Source: Leptasterias polaris (Eukaryota > Echinodermata > Asteroidea > Forcipulatida > Asteriidae). From it: DNA of 64,000 bases. The translations under genes and the position numbers were made by a program. The notes under the pieces are model-generated. The model searched no databases. It saw nothing but the letters and a program-made list of their open reading frames with translations, and was not told the DNA's origin. Shown here one piece after another: positions 1 to 10,323 of the stretch (its first letter is position 1; each line of letters opens with the position of its first letter). The DNA is taken from NCBI GenBank assembly GCA_037783415.1, contig JAZGTN010000014.1, forward strand, positions 1,984,001 through 2,048,000, written 5' to 3'.

Positions 1-94
1 TGAAAATATGTCATCAAGATAATTTCCTTTGGAGACAACACAACAAAATTTGAGTTTGGGCCAAGTTAAAGTAACCTCTGAGTATAGAGATGGC

Positions 95-1062
95 AAAGTA
101 GGTACTTGAGTACCAGCATTTTAGCAGTATAGTACTCATTGGTACCTGTATTTAAGTATTGGTACTAGAGCAATGCATGGTGCTTACTGGCACTTGAGAA
201 CCAGTATTTGAGCACCGGTATTTAAGCACCAGTACGTACCGGAACTTAAGCACCGATGCTTGTGTACCAGGACATGGTCACTCGTGCTTGAGAGCCAGTA
301 CTTGAGCACCAGTACTTGAGCACAGGTACCTGAGCACTGGTGCTAATTACTGGCATTTGAATACCAGTACATGAGCACTGGTACTTTTAGCAATGGTGCT
401 TACAGGTGCTTACAGGTGCTTACTGGTGCTTACTGGTGCTTGAGTACCAGTAGTACATGAGCACCGTACTTGAGAACCAGTACATGAGCACCGGGACTTG
501 AGCACCGGGACTTGAGCACTGGTGCTTGCTGGCACCTGAGAACCAGTACTTGCACAGGTACATGTACTTGTGCATTTGAGCACTGGTACTTGAGCACTGG
601 TACTTGAGCACCAGTACTATACTGGCACCTTAGAACCAGTACTTGAGCAAAGGTACATGTACTTGAGTACCTGTATTTGAGCATTGTTACTTGAGTACCA
701 TGCAGTACTAATTATTGGCACTTGAGAACCAGAACTTGAGCACCTGTATTTGAGCACTGGTACTTGAGCACCAGTACTTACTGGCAGTACTTGAGCACAG
801 GTACATGTACTTGAGCACCTGTAATTGAGCACTGTTACCTGAGCACCAGTACTTGAGCGCAGGTACATGTACTTGAGCACCTGTTTTTGAGCACTTTTAC
901 TTGATTACCAGTACTTAGTATCGTTCGAGAACCATGAACACCGGTACTTATAAGCTGGTACATGAGTACCAGTAGTTGGGTACCGGTATCTAAGCACTGG
1001 TTATTGAGTACAGTACTTACCGGCATTTTGTGCTTACTGTTACTTGAGAACCAGCACTAGTA
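95..1062. repeat. Minisatellite of ~15-bp units related to TGAGCACCAGTACT
   Basis: About 1 kb is built from degenerate units of roughly 14-16 bases of the form TTGAGCACCAGTAC, with variants GAACCAGTACT and GAGCACTGGTACT. The core alternates between CCAGTAC and its near-complement CTGGTAC, so many neighbouring units are partly palindromic. Short open frames on the minus strand here are low-complexity translations of the repeat and not genes. It ends about 370 bases before the TRIM coding start. Confidence 0.9.
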
Positions 1063-1427
1063 GATGTTCTTGAGCTAGATTGTTTTTAAAGTTTAGGCTT
1101 ATCTGTGTACATGTAGTTGTCTACAGATTGCAAACAAATCTCACAATGATAGTCTCAAAACAAAAAACATCAATTGATTATTGGCCCAATGGATGTTAAT
1201 TGGTATTCTAACATCTATCACAAATTGATATTTTAAAGAAAGCTTAATTTTCACTTTGAATTTATGGTATGTTTCAATGCAATCCCACATATGTGTACAG
1301 TGCAGGAATCAATTTGACATAAAATAGCAACTGATGTACTTGTATACTGAAATAGGTTTGTGAAAACTGAATGGGTTTTTTAATTTTTGTTTCAAATAAT
1401 ATTTTGTTCTTTGATAATTGTTTCCAG

Positions 1428-1433
1428 ATCAAA
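1428..1433 (+). other. 5' UTR end and splice acceptor just before the TRIM start codon
   Basis: A pyrimidine-rich tract ending TTTCCAG at 1421-1427 looks like a splice acceptor. The following six bases, ATCAAA, then lead into ATGGC. This suggests one or more upstream non-coding exons, not identified here because the minisatellite lies upstream. Confidence 0.55.
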
Positions 1434-3989
1434 ATGGCATCTTCTGAACCAGCACAGGTTTCAGCTCTAGAGAAAATCAGAAATGATTATCTGGAGTGCA
1501 GTATTTGCCATAAGGAGTACACAGAACCCAAAGTACTTGACTGTCTTCACAGCTTCTGTGAACACTGTTTACTTGAATACCACACTACCAACTACAAAGA
1601 TGGTCAGATGCTGATTTGTCCTCTGTGTCAAAAGGAGACACAACTTCCTGAGATGGGTGTTCAAGATCTCAAGACTAACTTAATTTTAACTGGTCTTGCA
1701 CTTCATCTGGAGCAGGTCAGCTCATCTGAAAACAGCAAGTTGATTTGTAATTTATGCAAGGAAAAAAATGAGGCAACATATTTCTGTTTTTACTGCCCCA
1801 TGTTTATTTGTGCGAACTGCTGCAAAATGCACAAGAAAATTCCTTCACTTTCAGACCACACAGTAGCTGCTTTGAAAGACATTAGTGATGGGATGATTGC
1901 AAGGAGAGAGAAAAGACAAAAACGTCACCCAGAGTGTAAAACTCATGAAGGTGAAGTGATGAGATTCTATTGTAAAACATGTGATGTGATGATTTGCCAA
2001 GCTTGCACTGTCATAGATCACTGTAAACCCCAACATGAGTATATTGACTGCAACCAAGCCTCATCCACATATAAACAGTCATTGGCTCAACTCATTACTC
2101 CCCTTGAAGAAAACCTGAAGAGCCTTAAACAATCTCAAGCAACTGTCTCAACATTGAAAGACAACCTAGACACTGCAGTTGAGAGAGCCATGGCAGGGGT
2201 AAATATCAGAGCTGATGAGATCAGGGCTCAGGTAACAGCTCAAGAGAGTCGCATCATGGATGAAATAGAAACCATCCACGAAGATCGTAACAAGAAATTG
2301 GAGGAATTTGAGCAAACAGTGAGTGTAAGCTCACAGCAAATACATCATTCACTGCAGACTGCTGACTTCCTTGCACTCTATCTTACTATCAGTAAGGACT
2401 TGAACTTTCTCAGAGATCAAAATCAACCTTGGGTAGATTCTACGCAGGTTTCCCATCTGAGATTCAATCCAGGGGTTTGTGATATCTCCCTGGGTAATCT
2501 GATGATGAAGGAAACAAAGTGGGAGCTTTGTTTTGAGTATAATGAAGGAATCATTTCGGCTAGGGATATTGATGCCTCAGTACCTGGGGATGAGATGGCA
2601 GTGGCAGACATCAATAGTAGGAGAGTGGCAACCTACAACACTCAGGGACGCCTGAAGAAAGATATCAAAATATCGACATGTAAGTTCCTTTCATAGTCTT
2701 TCATAGTTGATTGACACTCTAGGACTTGTGGAATGCCAGCTTAGGATACCATGGGCATATAAGCTGATTAGTGTGTACGTAAGGTTACAAAAATGGAAAT
2801 AATAAAGTGTGCAAACATGTGCTGAAAACGGCCCTCACTGCAGGGTTAAGATGATGTTCATAAATCAGATCATATTTGTGACAATAAAAGTTTGATGGGT
2901 ATAGTCAAAGTGTATGTCATGAAAGAGATTGATTTTGTGACCTTGCAGGCTAGAGCTGTTTTAATATATACTTTCTACACGATCACTGAATCCACTCTGT
3001 CCATCTACTGTCATTCTGAATGTTTACATTCTTCTAATCAAGAAGTTGTATTACTAATTGAATAAATAATAACAATTACTGTAATTTAGGTAACAACTTA
3101 AATTGCGAGTTAAAATAAAAAATTATAAATACCTAGTTCTCTTATTTGTAGTCACCTTGCTAATATTAACAGATTGTTGTTAATGGTTACATGTAGGAGC
3201 TGTGCAAATTATTAGCAAAGTAAAAGGGGCTTATAAAACAAAGGAACAAATTTAATTAAATAATCTTCTCTTTTGCATATTTCTGCAGAAAGCAAATCGA
3301 ATATGTTATACGTTATTTGCAAATGAATGGTTATTGTGTTGACTCCTTTTCATTTGTTCTTTTATTTTCCAGGCCCTCTGGCTGTTGCTGCATTCCAGAA
3401 TCAGTTAGTGGTTGTAGAATGGACCACGTCTGTCAAGATGTACAATACAAATGGGCACAAGATATTCGAGTTCTACACAGTGCCTCATAGTGAAATGGGC
3501 AGAACAGCAGAAAACCTCCGCAGTGTAGCAGTCATGAAGGATACAATTATTGTGGGGGATGTGAAGAGGTCAGTTATAACTAAACACAGATCCAGTGATG
3601 GTTCACTCATTGACACTGTTTCAGTTCAGACAAAACCTTACTACTTGGCCATAGACAGCAAGGACAGAGTTGTAGTCAGTGGTGGGTTGCAACAACAAGT
3701 AGAAATTGTTGAAGCCAATGGTACTACATTAATCACCATCAAACCACTCATTGATGGTCAGCAAGTTAAAACCTGCAATGGTGTATGCTGTGACAGCTCA
3801 GCTATCTACATTGCAGTAAGCAATGAAGTTCACAACACTGGTCATATTCACCAATATGACATTCAGGGTAGATATCTCGGGTGTATTGCTCAGGGTCTGT
3901 ATGATCCATGTGGAATCTCATTGACATCAGATGGTCAGCAGCTTGCAGTGGCAGACTTCACCTCAGTGAAGATTTATAACAAGGTGTAA
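1434..3989 (+). CDS. TRIM family E3 ubiquitin ligase (RING, two B-boxes, coiled coil, NHL-like propeller); two coding exons
   Basis: Predicted E3 ubiquitin ligase of the tripartite-motif family, expected to act in the cytoplasm. Coding exon 1 is 1434-2679 and coding exon 2 is 3373-3989. Both splice sites are phase 1 and the joined protein is 620 residues. The RING is residues 22-65 (C22-C25, C37-H39, C42-C45, C62-C65, the C3HC4 pattern). B-box 1 starts at C105/C108 and ends near H142. B-box 2 lies around 162-203. A helical coiled-coil stretch covers about 210-320. The C-terminal half has repeated blade-like segments (for example ISARDIDASVPGDEMAVADI, GISLTSDGQQLAVADF) typical of the NHL/six-bladed propeller of TRIM2/3/56/71-like proteins, though degenerate. 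I chose ATG 1434 rather than 1371 because the earlier residues are hydrophobic intronic translation and a TTTCCAG acceptor precedes exon sequence at 1428. No frameshift or stop is seen. The exact orthologue is not assigned, because invertebrate TRIM families are expanded. Confidence 0.88.
2680..3372 (+). other. Intron of the TRIM gene
   Basis: The donor GTAAGT at 2680 is a consensus 5' splice site. The acceptor TTTTATTTTCCAG ends at 3372. Both are phase 1, so the protein reads through without a break. The intron is AT-rich and no repeat or second gene was seen in it. Confidence 0.85.
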
Positions 3990-4064
3990 TGTTATCTAAT
4001 TACGATGATACTGGTAAGAGAAACAAATACTACATGAAGTGACCACAACGTGTCAATACTGCTC

Positions 4065-4070
4065 AATAAA
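4065..4070 (+). terminator. Probable polyadenylation signal of the TRIM gene
   Basis: AATAAA sits 76 bases after the TRIM stop codon, at the usual position for a short 3' UTR. Another AATAAG follows about 20 bases later. Confidence 0.6.
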
Positions 4071-4162
4071 ATTCAATCTAAAATTGAATAAGATGTGTGG
4101 TATTCATTATTTCATTCAAACAATTATCTAATAAGTTTTTACTAAAAACTCGCATTTCCTTC

Positions 4163-4968
4163 AAGCATAGAGAAAGGACCGTGGAAGGAGTTACAACTCT
4201 CTTACTTCAGAGGAAACATGATCACTGCCGCAAATACTTTGCAGTCGTATGCTAATCCTGTTATGACTGTTGACACAAACATCCACTTTGAGGTCAGCCA
4301 ATTGTCCTTAGCAGAGCGGTGCAGTGCATTTTGGGTAATCGTTGTGCGCAGAACCCCAAACCAGTAGTTCTTCTGTTGAATGAAAGTGTGGCAGGAAAGA
4401 AATGTTTTCACTTTCAAATGTTTTGATTTGTGGTTTGGAGTTGGCCACGGTTGGCCACATCATCAAATAACATGTTCAAAAAGACTAACTCACTCCCTGC
4501 CAGATGCACAATTTTTTGACCCAGAAAATCCATGAAAATTGTATATAGGCCCTATGTCAGTTTTAACAAAAGTCATAATTCTCGCACGAATTTTGAAGAA
4601 TTTGGTGTAAATTCCCCTAACTTTGGTTGATTTTCAAAAAAAAAAACATTGACGGATACTCGTATTACAATCTTCGCGATTGCGTGCGTCATTATGAACC
4701 AGGGTGAACTGTACTCGACTGCGCATGCGATAAATATGATGCAAAATATCTACTCCATTTATTGTGGAAAAACTTGCAGCTAAATGAAGTCAGGAAAATA
4801 TGACGCAGCAGTCTTCAATGCAGGGCCCAAATGAGTTGCGGTTTACCAGTGTAAAATGCGGCGTTGCACAACCTACACATAGGATTCGTGTGGCCCATTG
4901 ATCTCTGTTGTTACTGGCGTAACTGCCCGACAGGTTCGAACACCTTCCGTGGTCCTTTCTCTATGCTT
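4163..4968. mobile_element. MITE-like element with ~25-bp terminal inverted repeats
   Basis: The left end AAGCATAGAGAAAGGACC (from 4163) is repeated inverted at 4944-4968, with CGTGGAAGG/CACGGAAGG continuing the match. The 800-bp interior has no coding potential. No clear target duplication was seen beside the ends, so the superfamily is not assigned. Confidence 0.6.
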
Positions 4969-5888
4969 CAAGTGATCAATAACATCAGTATGGTAAAACA
5001 CCCTACACAACATTTTAATTTCAAACCTGTATGTAGAGAACTCTTCCTTAAATTTAGTGTTTAATTAAATTTACTTGAAACCACCCAAAATTATGAATGG
5101 ACTTACAAACTTTTACTTAAAATAATTTGAGTTGAAACGTTTGATGTTCTTATGGTTTATTTTTTCTAAAATCCCCCTCAAATTTCAATAAAAATCATAA
5201 CTGGCCTTACTCTAAACAACTCTAATTATGTTCAGTATTAGCTCTTTTGTTCGTTCACGAATTAAAACATTTATGGGTGGTTTGAGGTTCTTAAGAAATG
5301 TACAACCTCTGGAAAAACTGCTTATGTTCTGGTAAAAAAGTGGTCCTTTTATTCTTTTTCCTGTCTAATTTAAGATTGACCATGTACTTTAATTTGTTGT
5401 AATCAGAAATATACAATGCTTTGCTAGTTGAGCAGAAACAGTTTTCTAAACATCTTGGTTGAATTGTTAAAGAACAAATGCTTTAATTTGTTAATAATAG
5501 TGGTTGTACGTTTGTTTTTGTAAAGTAAACACAATGCAGATAAGCAAAGCAAGGAGCATGAATAGGTCATTTCTTACACCGATTTTGAAACGATTACTTA
5601 AAATTTTCCAACAGACATTATCGGAAAGTACATTTTGAATTGTTTGTAACCTGTACGTCACCAGCTGGTGATTGGGTAATGTTTCACTGGTATAAATTCT
5701 TTTTTACTGCAAACCTTAACTAGATTGTAGCTCGAATATACAAAGTTTCAAATCCTATGTGGAACTGTAGTTGTTTACCAGCATACTGAAATTGCAGTCG
5801 GAGAATGAGTAAACATGGAGTTCTCCCAACTTCCCCGGTAAGCTGAATGGCTTTATAATAAGCACTCTAAATACTCCTGTGTGAGCCT
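4969..5888. other. Non-coding stretch, nothing recognised
   Basis: AT-rich sequence with no open frame of note and no repeat structure that I could see. Confidence 0.6.
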
Positions 5889-5989
5889 AAATCTGGGTCA
5901 GATTGATCCAAACATGGATCATAAATCTGGGTCAGATTGATCCAAACATGGATCATAAATCTGGGTCAGATTGATCCAAACATGGATCA
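5889..5989. repeat. Three tandem copies of a 34-bp unit
   Basis: The unit starts AAATCTGGGTCAGATTGATC and continues CAAACATGGATCAT. It occurs three times in a row at 5889, 5923 and 5957 with no differences except at the final edge. Within the unit GATC and GGATC steps recur. Confidence 0.95.
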
Positions 5990-7080
5990 GGTCTAATTGG
6001 ATCTAGATTCAGGGTCAGTTCTGTGTCAGGAGTTCTGAGTCAAAGTCAGGGCAACTGTGTATTAGGTTTGCCATTGTAGATAGTCTGTTAATAGTCTGAT
6101 CATGGGTGGAAAAAGTAGAAACAGAAATATTGTGTTCTGATTCAATACACTATTGAATTTGATATTATTAATAATTCTCCCAATAATCTGTAATTGCTTT
6201 GATGTTAAGGAACAGGTGTACATCATATGATCAAGTCATATGAAAAATACAAACCCTTCATACACCATACATGTATATAGTTTGGTATTGACCTGTGAAA
6301 GGAGTTCATTTAAATTTCATTGTATAATGAAGATTGTTTTCTGTAGTTATTGAAAAGTAGTTGTATTACTGATTCTTCCAAATATCTGGATTTGCGTTTA
6401 TGTGTAGGGACAGCTGTGTTCAAGTGTGTTAAATACAAATAATGCGTATGAGTTTGCTGTCTCTCCTCCTATATTGAAAGTCAATTTACTGGATAACCAA
6501 GATTGTTTATTATTTTAGTTAGTACATAAAAAAAAGTAGTTATATTTGAGTTTTTGGAGTAAGTCTGATCTGTATATTAAGATTGACATTACAGTGAATT
6601 ATTGCAGCTGTAGACTTGTTTTGATTAATGCTACTCTATCTCTAAAGCAAAAAATATTCCCAACTTTATATATTGTCAATAAATCTGGAGATGATTCATG
6701 CTCTATTATTATTTCTGTCAAGTGAAGATTTATTCCACTTTCTCAGTCCCTCATTCAATTTGCTTGTCTTGTTAAAACTGCTCTGAGCTTAGAGGTATTT
6801 CCTTAATGTACAAATGTATAGGAATTATTGAAGTTACTTGATGGATCAGGAAGAAGTTGAAATCTTTTCTGAAGTGAAAACAAATCCCCTTCTAAATTTT
6901 AAAGGTATACATTTTGTTTTCTTGTTAAGTACAAACACAAAAGGAAAACATGCCTTTCAATTTATTGTACATGGAGAAACATCACCAAAAAAGACAAAGT
7001 AAAGGAAAAATCAATTAATTTAAAATAAGATTAACAGCAATAATGGTAAATTTTACGTTATGATGTGGATGGATTTTAGG
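5990..7080. other. Non-coding stretch, nothing recognised
   Basis: AT-rich, with many stops in all frames and no clear repeat or transposon end. Confidence 0.6.
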
Positions 7081-7240
7081 GGTTTGGCCTTCACCCTCAA
7101 GGTCCGGAGTTGCCAGCAGCAGAGTGTGGGTCATGACACTTGGCTCTTGAGCTAGGCACTTAACCATAATTGCTTCGTAACAAGTTGGGAAGGTATTGCA
7201 CTTTGCTCTACGAGCCAGGGTCCTAGTGGATACCCATGCC
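7081..7240 (+). mobile_element. SINE-like repeat, left part (interrupted by a LINE insertion)
   Basis: This stretch ends GGAAGGTATTGCACTTTGCT...GATACCCATG and matches 49369-49432, where the same repeat is uninterrupted. Here the continuation (GGGGTAACCC...TTCAGCCCCA) resumes only at about 8420. Its upstream part carries GAGTGTGGGTCATGACACTT and AGGCACTTAACC, close to the body of the SINE at 19509. Confidence 0.6.
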
Positions 7241-8369
7241 TATACATCTTTCTTGAATGTTGAAGCACAAACAAACTCTCTCTTAACTCCCAAAAAACAA
7301 AATATATGATCTTTTCCAAATCTAGGTCTACCATCAATGACGCCAATATCAGCATCAACCATGTTCCTATTGAAAGGGTACATTCAACCAAATTCCTCGG
7401 CGTTGTCATCGATGACAAACTTTCTTGGACTCGGCACATTTCCCACATCTCGAAAATTACTTCCCGCAATACTGGCATCATGTCTAAGCTACGTTCCTTT
7501 CTACCCTCTGTTGCCATGGTCTCTCTTTATAACACACTCATTCTTCCTTATCTTAATTACTGTAATATTGTTTGGGCACGCACTAGCACCAGTAAACTCC
7601 ACTCTCTTATGATCATTCAAAAAAAGAGCCATCCGGCTGGCAACACTCTCCCAACCACGTGATCACACATTACCTCTTTTTATCAAATTACACACCCTTA
7701 CACTTTCTGATATTAACAAATCTCAAACAGGCACCTTCATGTACAAATACACTAATAACCTTCTCCCTCGCCTTTTCACGTCTTACTTCACCTATAATAA
7801 AGACATTCATGACCACAACACTAGATCTAGAAACAACATGCACGTCCCATTCGCACGCACATCATACACATCCAATACTCTCCGTCACTATGGTCCTCGT
7901 CTTTGGAATTCGGTTGACCAGTCTATCAAAGCCTCATCCTCTGTGGCTAGGTTCAAAACATCTTATAAAAAGTTCCTTATTTCCCAGTATGTAACATAGT
8001 TACTATACCGTTCTTCTCCTTTAAGTTTTTGCATACTTTGTCATTGTCATTTTCTCCAGTAGTTTGTTCGTCTGTCTGTCTGTCTGTCTGTTTGTTTCGT
8101 CTTTGTATTGTCCTAAGCATGTACCCTTAGTTTATGTATTTTGTTATGTAAAGGCAAGCCGCTACAAGCTACCTGGCTTATTTTGGGCCTTGCCTCCATG
8201 TGCTTTCCCACTAGTTTATTCTTAATTCTTATTCTGTCTTTTATATTATTGCATTTTACAATGTAGTTCTGTAATTGTGGAAATATGTTAGTGGAAATAA
8301 ATGTGAATTGAATTGAATTGAATTGAAGCGCATTGAGACGTTATTGTGAAATGCGCTATATAAGAACTG

Positions 8370-8419
<50 letters not shown>
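7241..8419 (+). mobile_element. Truncated non-LTR retrotransposon 3' end, RT C-terminal domain, broken
   Basis: The translation of 7306-7625 gives RT thumb/C-terminal motifs of a CR1/jockey-type LINE: STKFLGVVIDDKLSWTRHIS, LRSFLPSVAMVSLYNTLILP and YLNYCNIVWA. It continues after a frameshift near 7620-7660 in another frame (7659-7999: YKYTNNLLP, NTRSRNNMH, YGPRLWNSV, SSVARFKTSYKKFL) and ends at TAG 7997. The 3' UTR ends in tandem TTGAA at 8308-8326. A second tail follows, GCGCTATATAAGAACTGG plus (ATT)n to 8419, resembling tails seen elsewhere in the window. The 5' RT part and endonuclease are absent, so it is a dead copy. Confidence 0.8.
8371..8419. repeat. (ATT)n microsatellite
   Basis: About 49 bases of pure TTA/ATT repeat at the tail of the retrotransposon insertion. 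It is a typical retroelement 3' tail. Confidence 0.95.
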
Positions 8420-8570
8420 GTGAATGGGGTAACCCGGTTCAGCCCCAGGAGTAGGTGGCGTCATGCCCCAACTGACAGTTGATTTGGGTCAACAGCCCAA
8501 ATCAGTTAAATGTAGCCCTCACTTCGAAGTGTCCACCAGGCCTAATTGTGATGTTCGGCGATAAGACATG
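8420..8570 (+). mobile_element. SINE-like repeat, right part
   Basis: GGGGTAACCCGGTTCAGCCC, AGTAGGTGGCGTCATGCCCC, CAGTTGATTTGGGTCAACAG and GTGTAGCCCTCAC-like segments match 49435-49540. It continues the repeat cut at 7240. Confidence 0.6.
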
Positions 8571-9184
8571 AAGAGAGAACCAAGACCTTCTAGCAACTGC
8601 AGACAGAGAACATAGACCCACGCTTATCAGAGCAACCTGACTGAGTATCACATCTAATAAGGGGTAGTGAATAACCTTGTTCCCAGTGGCGTATGAACTT
8701 GCCGAACCATGTTTCCCTCAAAATACCTTGCTTTATCTTAACCCCAGGGGTGCTGTTTTGCGGTCCTTACATATAACTGTTTCAGTTGAATTGGCCATTG
8801 GTTAATCACTATCCATTGACAGAAACAGTTATGGTTACAGCTGCAAAAACTAACCCGTATCAAGTGCAGAGCAGTCATTTCTGGAAGCCAATCAGCGTTG
8901 TTTTGCAGTTCACCCTTTCCTGAGGCTAGAGATTAGAAGTATTGATACAGCGCTGCTCATGATAGCGAGGCTGGGATAATGAATAATCTTATTTTAGTTT
9001 TACCCTCTCATTGATGTGTTATTAGCGCTGTATACTCAGTGCTTGCAGAGTCTTGTGGGGGAGAAAAAATGCACCTCAGACAGAAGAGATTCTGAAGATG
9101 GTGCAAAGATCATCAATGGTTGGAGTTTTACTAGTTTTCACTTTCACACTTTCTTGCTCTTTACAGAGGAAGAACTTGAGTCTA
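8571..9184. other. Non-coding stretch, nothing recognised
   Basis: No gene or repeat was identified between the SINE-like repeat and the hAT insertion. Confidence 0.5.
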
Positions 9185-9192
9185 GTTCTGTG
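9185..9192. repeat. Target-site duplication GTTCTGTG (left)
   Basis: The 8 bases GTTCTGTG directly precede the element end CAGTGTTG and are repeated exactly at 10316-10323 after the other end. Confidence 0.93.
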
Positions 9193-10315
9193 CAGTGTTG
9201 TATGACTCGAGTCCAGGACTCGGACTCGAGTCCATCTCGAGTCACAATTTCGGTGACTCGGACTTGACTCGAGTCACGTCTGCAAAAGACTCGGACTCGG
9301 ACTCGACTATCATGACTCGGACTTGTCCCCGAGGACTCGTGACTCGAGTCACGTATTTTCACAAACAATACCTTTTTTAAATATTAAAATCAATTCCGAT
9401 GATCCGATCGTCATTCCAGGAGTACACACACTATGGGATGGAGTTTACGTCGACCACAATCAATAGTACACTGTTGTATGGTGTTGCAAGTAATAGTGTT
9501 CGTGATTATTGTGTAGATGGCCATGTACCTACAGCGCGTGCATGTTCGATTCATTTGTTCAATACGCATAATAAGGGATGCACGACACCAGTATCATGCT
9601 AGACTTGGTTCCAAGTCTGTGATCGTGGTTTTTAGTCGTCCTGATAGCCGATACATTATTGGCTGAACGAAACAGCGCCCTCTTGTGGATAAACCACGTG
9701 TGATAGCCAATCTGCGGGGGAATTTTGCGTGGCCGATGCAGAAAAATAACCGCAGTCTCAGACTTGAAATCAAGTCTAGTATCATGCTGGTATTCTGTCA
9801 ACGTTAACACCATAGCAAACTGCTTGTGCTTGATTCATATTACCAGGGAAATGGCATGTCTGGTACCTGTAAAACACAGCCCGCATATTGCACTGTGATG
9901 GCTGTGTGTTGTTTGCACCAGTTTCTACACATGGTCGACACACTGCACATGCACACACACACAACGTCAAGTTTGGTCACGTCACTAGTAAAAAGTAGTA
10001 CAAAATTTTTTTAATCATGGCATCTGCCGTTCCGCCCCGTATTGTTTCTTTTGGTTATACCAACTTTAACAAAAACTTTAACAGAACTTTGTTTAAATTA
10101 AATGTGTTTTATTTTGTCATTTCCAATTCTTATTTTACGACATTTGGTTTGCAATCAATATTTAAACAAGTGACTCGTGACTCGGACTCGGACCAAGTGA
10201 CTCGTGATTCGGACTCGGACTCGGACCAAGTGACTCGGGACTCGGACTCGGACTCGGACTCGACCCAAGTGACTCGAGACTCGGACTCGACACAGGTGAC
10301 TCGACTACAACACTG
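9193..10315. mobile_element. Non-autonomous hAT-type DNA transposon with GACTCG subterminal repeats
   Basis: The ends are inverted: CAGTGTTGTA then GACTCGAGTC on the left, and GACTCGACTACAACACTG on the right. They are flanked by a perfect 8-bp duplication. CAGTGTTG-type ends with 8-bp duplications are the hAT superfamily signature. Both subterminal regions (about 9203-9355 and 10170-10310) are arrays of the hexamer GACTCG/ACTCGG. The ~800-bp centre has no transposase frame, so movement would need an enzyme in trans. A smaller element is nested at 9599-9779. Confidence 0.9.
9599..9779. mobile_element. Small 181-bp MITE nested in the hAT element
   Basis: It starts CTAGACTTGGTTCCAAGTCT and ends AGACTTGAAATCAAGTCTAG, which are inverted copies. 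Both sides carry TATCATG (9592-9598 and 9780-9786), and TATCATGC if the boundary is shifted by one base. This supports a 7-8 bp target duplication. Each end is itself a small palindrome. Confidence 0.8.
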
Positions 10316-10323
10316 GTTCTGTG
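10316..10323. repeat. Target-site duplication GTTCTGTG (right)
   Basis: Exact copy of 9185-9192. Confidence 0.93.

Noticed and set aside
420..1026. Several minus-strand open frames of 60-90 codons
   Set aside because: They translate the minisatellite units (CSST, VLKY repeats) and have no gene context.
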